A stretch of 64,000 nucleotides of DNA, from the NCBI RefSeq assembly GCF_003812745.1, contig NZ_CP033831.1, forward strand, positions 1,550,001 to 1,614,000, in the 5' to 3' direction. The position numbers and the translations under genes are program-made. This document shows positions 58,972 through 64,000 of the stretch, piece after piece (position 1 is the stretch's first letter; each line of letters begins with the position of its first letter). Origin of the DNA: Serratia sp. FDAARGOS_506. Lineage in GTDB: Bacteria > Pseudomonadota > Gammaproteobacteria > Enterobacterales > Enterobacteriaceae. The notes below the pieces were generated by a model, which saw only the letters and a program-made list of their open reading frames with translations, was not told the origin of the DNA and ran no database searches.

Positions 58972-60512
58972 CACAGCGTCTGATCACCCAGCTGGCGCTG
59001 TTTTTCATCTATGCCGCCAGCGCGTTTTGCCTGTGGGGCATCGGCACCGCGCTGATCGATCCACCCTGGCAAGCGCTGTTGCTGTTCCCATTCGGCCTGC
59101 GCATGGGCATTTTGCTGCAGAGCCCGTACCGTTTCTGGCCGGGGATCCTGCTGGCCGATCTGTTGCTGATGGCGCTGCTGGCGGACCAGTTCGGCTACGG
59201 CCCGGCGCTGTGGGCATCGGTGGCGGTGCTGGTGTTGACGGTGCTGCTCAGCCTGCTGGCCTCGCCGTGGCTGTTGCGCCATCAACAGAGCGACAGCGAA
59301 TGGCGCTGGCCGCTGTTGCAGGGCGCGGTGGTGGCTGCCGCCGCCTTGCTGCAGGCGCTGGTGTGGCAGCTGGTGAGCGGCGAAGGCGCCCGCGCGCTGC
59401 TGCTCGGCCTGACCGGCGGTTTCACCATCGCGCCGACCTGCCTGCTGTTGTGGCATTATCTGGCGCGCCAAATCTGGGTGCCGCTGGAGCCGGGGCTGAT
59501 CCACAAGCCGGTGGAACTGCGCCTGGGCCACCTGGCCAGCTATCTGCTGCTGTTTGCATTCAGCATCTGGCTGCAGCAGCAGGTGAACGCCGCCGAGCTG
59601 CGCCGTTTCGCACCGTTCTGCCTGGCCATTCCCATCGTGTTCATGTCTTACCGCTATGGCTGGCAGGGCGCGCTGTTGGCGACGCTGCTCAACGGCGTGG
59701 CGCTGATGGTCAACGAGCCGCCGCAGCCCGAGTCGCACCGCGATCTGCTGCTCTCGCTGCTGGCTCAAAGCCTGACCGGGCTGCTGTTGGGGGCCGGCAT
59801 TCAGCGCCAGCGCGAGCTGAATCAGCAGCTGCGGCTGCGGCTGGCGGAGAACCGCCAGCTGGCGCGGGCGCTGGTGACGGCGGAGGAGCAAACCCGGCGC
59901 GAGGTGGCGCGCGAGCTGCACGATGAGGTGGGGCAGACCATCACCGTTATTCGCACCCAGGCCAGCATCGTCAAACGCCTGGCGCCGGAGCCGGCGGTGA
60001 TCGGCTGCGCCGACGCCATCGATGCGTTGGCGCTGCGGGTCTACGACGGGGTGCACGATGTGCTGACCCAGCTGTGGCCGGCGGCGCTGAACAACCTGCC
60101 GCTGTCGGCGGCGGTGGCGGCGATGCTGCGGGAGTCGCTGCCGCAGGACGCGTCGCTGGTGAGCAGCCTGCAATGGCAGGTGCCGGACGAGCTGCTGGAT
60201 GAAACGCTGAAAATCACGCTTTACCGAGTGTGCCAGGAAGGGGTGACCAATGTGTGCCGCCACGCCGGCGCCAGCCGCCTGGAGCTGGACGCGCGCCTGC
60301 AGCCGCGCAAAGGCGCCGCGCCGCTGATCGCCCTGACCATCCGCGACAACGGCGTGGGCTTCGATGCAGACAAGCATCAGCCAGGATACGGCCTGCGCGG
60401 CATGCAGGAGCGCATCAGCGCCCTCGGCGGCAGCCTGCGGTTCACCGCTGAACGGGGCGCCTGTTTGAGTGTGATCTTGCCCACAGTTTCACCGACGCAA
60501 GCGCAAAACTAG
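58968..60512 (+). CDS. uhpB: Sensor histidine kinase UhpB
   Basis: Membrane sensor kinase of 514 residues. Eight or so N-terminal helices (MASE1 domain, to about residue 285), an H-box [17 protein letters not shown] with the phosphorylated His, and an HATPase domain ([37 protein letters not shown]). It works with UhpC to sense external glucose 6-phosphate. Start is GTG 58968 within the uhpA stop. Confidence 0.94.
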   Translation: MTQRLITQLALFFIYAASAFCLWGIGTALIDPPWQALLLFPFGLRMGILLQSPYRFWPGILLADLLLMALLADQFGYGPALWASVAVLVLTVLLSLLASPWLLRHQQSDSEWRWPLLQGAVVAAAALLQALVWQLVSGEGARALLLGLTGGFTIAPTCLLLWHYLARQIWVPLEPGLIHKPVELRLGHLASYLLLFAFSIWLQQQVNAAELRRFAPFCLAIPIVFMSYRYGWQGALLATLLNGVALMVNEPPQPESHRDLLLSLLAQSLTGLLLGAGIQRQRELNQQLRLRLAENRQLARALVTAEEQTRREVARELHDEVGQTITVIRTQASIVKRLAPEPAVIGCADAIDALALRVYDGVHDVLTQLWPAALNNLPLSAAVAAMLRESLPQDASLVSSLQWQVPDELLDETLKITLYRVCQEGVTNVCRHAGASRLELDARLQPRKGAAPLIALTIRDNGVGFDADKHQPGYGLRGMQERISALGGSLRFTAERGACLSVILPTVSPTQAQN

Positions 60513-60532
60513 GAAAAACTCCTAGCTGCGTC
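60494..60532 (+). promoter_or_regulatory. Nested inverted repeat between uhpB and uhpC
   Basis: CTAGGA-AAAAC-TCCTAG (60509-60525) is a perfect 6-bp inverted repeat inside a second pair, GACGCA (60494-60499) and TGCGTC (60527-60532). It overlaps the uhpB stop and lies 76 bp before uhpC. LuxR/NarL-type regulators often bind short inverted repeats like the inner one, so a UhpA site for a separate uhpC promoter is possible; an RNA hairpin is the alternative. Confidence 0.5.
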
Positions 60533-60607
60533 GGGAATCCGGCGTAAGCCTCCCGCGCGCGCGAGGAGCATCATAGCGGCACTTTATTCAATCCTCTGAG
60601 GTTCCAC

Positions 60608-61939
60608 ATGTGGTCTTTCCTTAAAAGCCGCTCGGACGCGCCGCAGGTCACCGATCAGCGGCAGATCGACGCCAGCTACAAATACTGGCGCATCCAGCTG
60701 ATGTGCACCATGTACATCGGCTACGCCGCGTTTTACTTCACGCGCAAAAGCTTCAACTTCATCATGCCGGCGATGCTGAGCGATCTGGGCCTGACGATGT
60801 CCGACGTCGGCATCCTCGGTACGCTGTTCTACATCACCTACGGCTGCTCGAAATTCATTTCCGGCATGATCAGCGATCGCTCCAACCCGCGTTACTTTAT
60901 GGGGCTGGGCCTGATCATGACCGGGGTGCTGAATATCTTCTTCGGCCTCAGTTCGTCGCTGCTGATGCTGGGTACGCTGTGGATCCTCAACGCCTTCTTC
61001 CAGGGCTGGGGCTGGCCGCCGTGCTCCAAAATCCTCACCAGCTGGTATTCGCGCTCCGAGCGCGGCAGCTGGTGGGCGATCTGGAACACCTCGCACAACG
61101 TCGGCGGCGCGCTGATCCCGCTGCTGGTGGGCTTTATCTCGCTGCACTTCAGCTGGCGTTACGGCATGATCATTCCCGGCATCATCGGCGTGGTGTTGGG
61201 GCTGCTGATGTGCTGGCGCCTGCGCGACAAGCCATCCACTCTGGGGCTGCCGAGCGTCGGCAAATGGCGCAACGACGCCATGGAGCTGGTGCAGGAATCG
61301 GAAGGCCAGGGGCTGAGCAACCGCGAGATCATCAAACGCTATGTGCTGACCAACAAGTACATCTGGCTGCTGGCGGTCTCCTACGTGCTGGTGTACATCG
61401 TGCGCACCGCGATCAACGACTGGGGCAACCTCTACCTGACGCAGGAAAAGGGCTATTCGCTGATGACCGCCAACTCGGCCATCTCGCTGTTTGAGGTGGG
61501 CGGCTTTATCGGTTCGCTGGTGGCCGGTTGGGGCTCCGACAAACTGTTCCGCGGCAACCGCGGCCCGATGAACCTGATCTTCGCCATCGGTATCTTCCTG
61601 TCGGTGGCGGCGCTGTGGCTGATGCCGGGCGTGACCTACCTGCTGCAGGCCTGCTGCTTCTTCGCCATCGGCTTTTTCATCTTCGGCCCGCAGATGCTGA
61701 TCGGCATGGCGGCGGCGGAGTGCTCGCACAAGGATGCGGCGGGCGCGGCGACCGGTTTCGTCGGCCTGTTCGCCTACCTGGGCGCGGCGCTGTCCGGCTA
61801 CCCGATTGCACGGGTGATGGAGATCTGGCATTGGAACGGCTTCTTCGTGGTGATTTCCATCGCCGCCTGCCTGTCGGCGCTGTTCCTGCTGCCGTTCCTG
61901 CGTGCGCAGACGCCGGCGCTGAAAACTGCCAACGCCTGA
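60608..61939 (+). CDS. uhpC: Hexose-phosphate sensor/transporter UhpC
   Basis: Organophosphate:phosphate antiporter-family protein, 443 residues (E. coli UhpC 439), twelve membrane helices. Family motifs: YAAFYFTRKSFNFIMPAML, SRSERGSWWAIWNTSHNVGG, GFVGLFAYLGAALSGYP. In E. coli it senses glucose 6-phosphate for UhpB and has weak transport ability. It resembles UhpC rather than UhpT. No uhpT follows; the next genes are a tRNA and chiA. Confidence 0.94.
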   Translation: MWSFLKSRSDAPQVTDQRQIDASYKYWRIQLMCTMYIGYAAFYFTRKSFNFIMPAMLSDLGLTMSDVGILGTLFYITYGCSKFISGMISDRSNPRYFMGLGLIMTGVLNIFFGLSSSLLMLGTLWILNAFFQGWGWPPCSKILTSWYSRSERGSWWAIWNTSHNVGGALIPLLVGFISLHFSWRYGMIIPGIIGVVLGLLMCWRLRDKPSTLGLPSVGKWRNDAMELVQESEGQGLSNREIIKRYVLTNKYIWLLAVSYVLVYIVRTAINDWGNLYLTQEKGYSLMTANSAISLFEVGGFIGSLVAGWGSDKLFRGNRGPMNLIFAIGIFLSVAALWLMPGVTYLLQACCFFAIGFFIFGPQMLIGMAAAECSHKDAAGAATGFVGLFAYLGAALSGYPIARVMEIWHWNGFFVVISIAACLSALFLLPFLRAQTPALKTANA

Positions 61940-61947
61940 GTAAAATG

Positions 61948-61971
61948 CGCTGCGCAACCCCCGGCGCAGCG
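61948..61971 (+). terminator. Hairpin after uhpC
   Basis: CGCTGCGC and GCGCAGCG form an 8-bp perfect stem with an 8-nt loop, 8 nt after the uhpC stop. U content after it is modest. Confidence 0.55.
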
Positions 61972-62019
61972 TATTCTGGCGCTTTTATCACCACTTGAAA
62001 TGCAGGGGCAAAAAAGTGA

Positions 62020-62048
62020 TTGACGCCTATAACCGCCAGCAGTAAGAT
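62020..62048 (+). promoter_or_regulatory. Promoter of tRNA-Pro
   Basis: TTGACG (62020-62025) and TAAGAT (62043-62048) at 17-bp spacing, followed by a GC-rich discriminator (GCGCCCC), the pattern of growth-rate-controlled stable RNA promoters. Confidence 0.8.
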
Positions 62049-62059
62049 GCGCCCCGCAT

Positions 62060-62136
62060 CGGCGAGTAGCGCAGCTTGGTAGCGCAACTGGTTTGGGACC
62101 AGTGGGTCGGAGGTTCGAATCCTCTCTCGCCGACCA
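62060..62136 (+). tRNA. proM: tRNA-Pro (anticodon UGG)
   Basis: 77-nt tRNA with encoded CCA. Acceptor arms CGGCGAG and CTCGCCG pair, the anticodon loop reads TTTGGGA with TGG, and the T-arm is GGAGGTTCGAATCCTC. The sequence appears identical to E. coli proM. It stands alone with its own promoter and terminator. Confidence 0.97.
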
Positions 62137-62142
62137 CATTCG

Positions 62143-62172
62143 AAAAACCTGCTTTTAAAGCAGGTTTTTTTT
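62143..62172 (+). terminator. Terminator of tRNA-Pro (copy 1)
   Basis: AAAAACCTGC and GCAGGTTTTT form a 10-bp perfect stem; the T run continues to 62172. It starts 7 nt after the tRNA end. Confidence 0.95.
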
Positions 62173-62215
62173 CGCCCGTCGTTTATGAGGATGAGTACCT
62201 CCGCAGGAGGTTCGA

Positions 62216-62280
62216 GCCTCGCGGAGCGAGACAACGTTGCTTTAGCAACGGCCCGTAGGGCGCGCATCAGAGATGCGCGT
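62216..62280 (+). other. 65-bp hairpin-dense insert in a partial tRNA-Pro T-arm
   Basis: GGAGGTTCGA at 62206-62215 is the 5' half of the tRNA-Pro T-arm, and 62281-62299 is its 3' half plus acceptor end. The 65 bp between them contain four back-to-back perfect hairpins: CTCGC-GGA-GCGAG (62218-62230), CGTTGC-TTTA-GCAACG (62235-62250), GCCC-GTA-GGGC (62251-62261) and CGCGCATC-AGA-GATGCGCG (62261-62279). A fifth, ACCTCC-GCA-GGAGGT, lies just before (62197-62211). It could be a small mobile element that targets the T-loop or part of a structured RNA. Confidence 0.7.
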
Positions 62281-62305
62281 AATCCTCTCTCGCCGACCAC
62301 ATTCG

Positions 62306-62335
62306 AAAAACCTGCTTTTAAAGCAGGTTTTTTTT
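62306..62335 (+). terminator. Terminator copy 2 in the tRNA-Pro repeat
   Basis: Identical in sequence to the terminator at 62143-62172, carried by the second repeat copy. It would stop transcripts that read through the first. Confidence 0.9.
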
Positions 62336-62365
62336 CGCCCGTCGTTTATGAGAATGAGTGCCTCC

Positions 62366-64000
<1,635 letters not shown>

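Larger units (their letters stand above)
62118..62365 (+). repeat. Direct repeat of the tRNA-Pro 3' end plus terminator (period 163 bp)
   Basis: Positions 62118-62202 recur at 62281-62365 with only two mismatches in 85 (62190 and 62197). Each copy begins with the last 19 nt of tRNA-Pro (AATCCTCTCTCGCCGACCA) and includes the whole terminator. Between the copies lie 78 bp of hairpin-rich DNA. The layout recalls the E. coli tyrT locus, where 178-bp repeats each carry the last 19 bases of the tRNA. Confidence 0.95.

Overview
The window reads as a chromosomal segment of Serratia marcescens or a very close relative. It is GC-rich enterobacterial DNA, ends in the 5' part of a ChiA-type chitinase with its catalytic Glu at residue 315, and follows E. 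coli gene order in blocks (glyQS, mtlADR-yibL, yibF-selAB, xylAB, selC, uhpABC).

Layout. 1-2.9 kb: glyQS. 2.9-3.9 kb: a G-rich 12-bp tandem repeat, then the lipoprotein gene yiaF. 4.1-8.2 kb: mannitol genes mtlADR behind four CRP-type sites. 8.2-10.9 kb: LysE exporter, divergent MocR regulator, yibL. 10.9-15.9 kb: methyltransferase, yiiM, histidine phosphatase, chemotaxis receptor, and sodA with a Fur box. 16.3-21.8 kb: fdoGHI-fdhE, where fdoG reads an in-frame UGA as selenocysteine. 22.0-27.2 kb: DcrB-like lipoprotein, yibF, selA, selB and a small toxin-antitoxin pair. 27.2-34.3 kb: transporters and regulators (mdfA, wecH, a GlxA-type regulator with a cysteine hydrolase) and a probably Tat-exported amidohydrolase. 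34.4-41.3 kb: xylBA and xylR, with a MalY/PatB-like gene and an NhaC-like gene lying between xylA and xylR where E. coli has xylFGH. 41.3-44.9 kb: LysR regulator, CynX-like transporter, phytase-like secreted protein. 45.0-46.4 kb: selC (tRNA-Sec), followed by a RhuM-family gene and a short echo of the selC 3' end, which looks like a small island remnant. 46.5-49.2 kb: Mpo1-like protein, ydhP, epimerase. 49.6-54.6 kb: a beta-glucoside operon (antiterminator site, terminator, bglF, bglB, OprB-type porin) with no antiterminator gene next to it. 54.6-58.3 kb: ppGpp-hydrolase-like HD protein, ohrR-ohr, eptB. 58.4-61.9 kb: uhpABC without uhpT. 62.0-62.4 kb: tRNA-Pro(UGG) followed by a partial duplication that contains a hairpin-rich insert. 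62.7 kb to the end: chiA.

How the genes work together. selA, selB, selC and a selenoprotein gene lie within 29 kb, together with fdhE, which acts on the same enzyme; only selD is missing from the window. Sugar uptake is represented by two PTS systems (mannitol, beta-glucosides), a xylose pathway with unusual neighbours, and hexose-phosphate sensing. ohrR-ohr and sodA cover organic peroxide and superoxide stress.

The observations most worth following up are the tRNA-Pro 3' duplication and its hairpin insert, the selC/rhuM remnant, the malY-nhaC-xylAB gene string, the orphan bgl antiterminator target, and the paired OhrR operators. All assignments come from reading the sequence and remembered family features; no database search was run.
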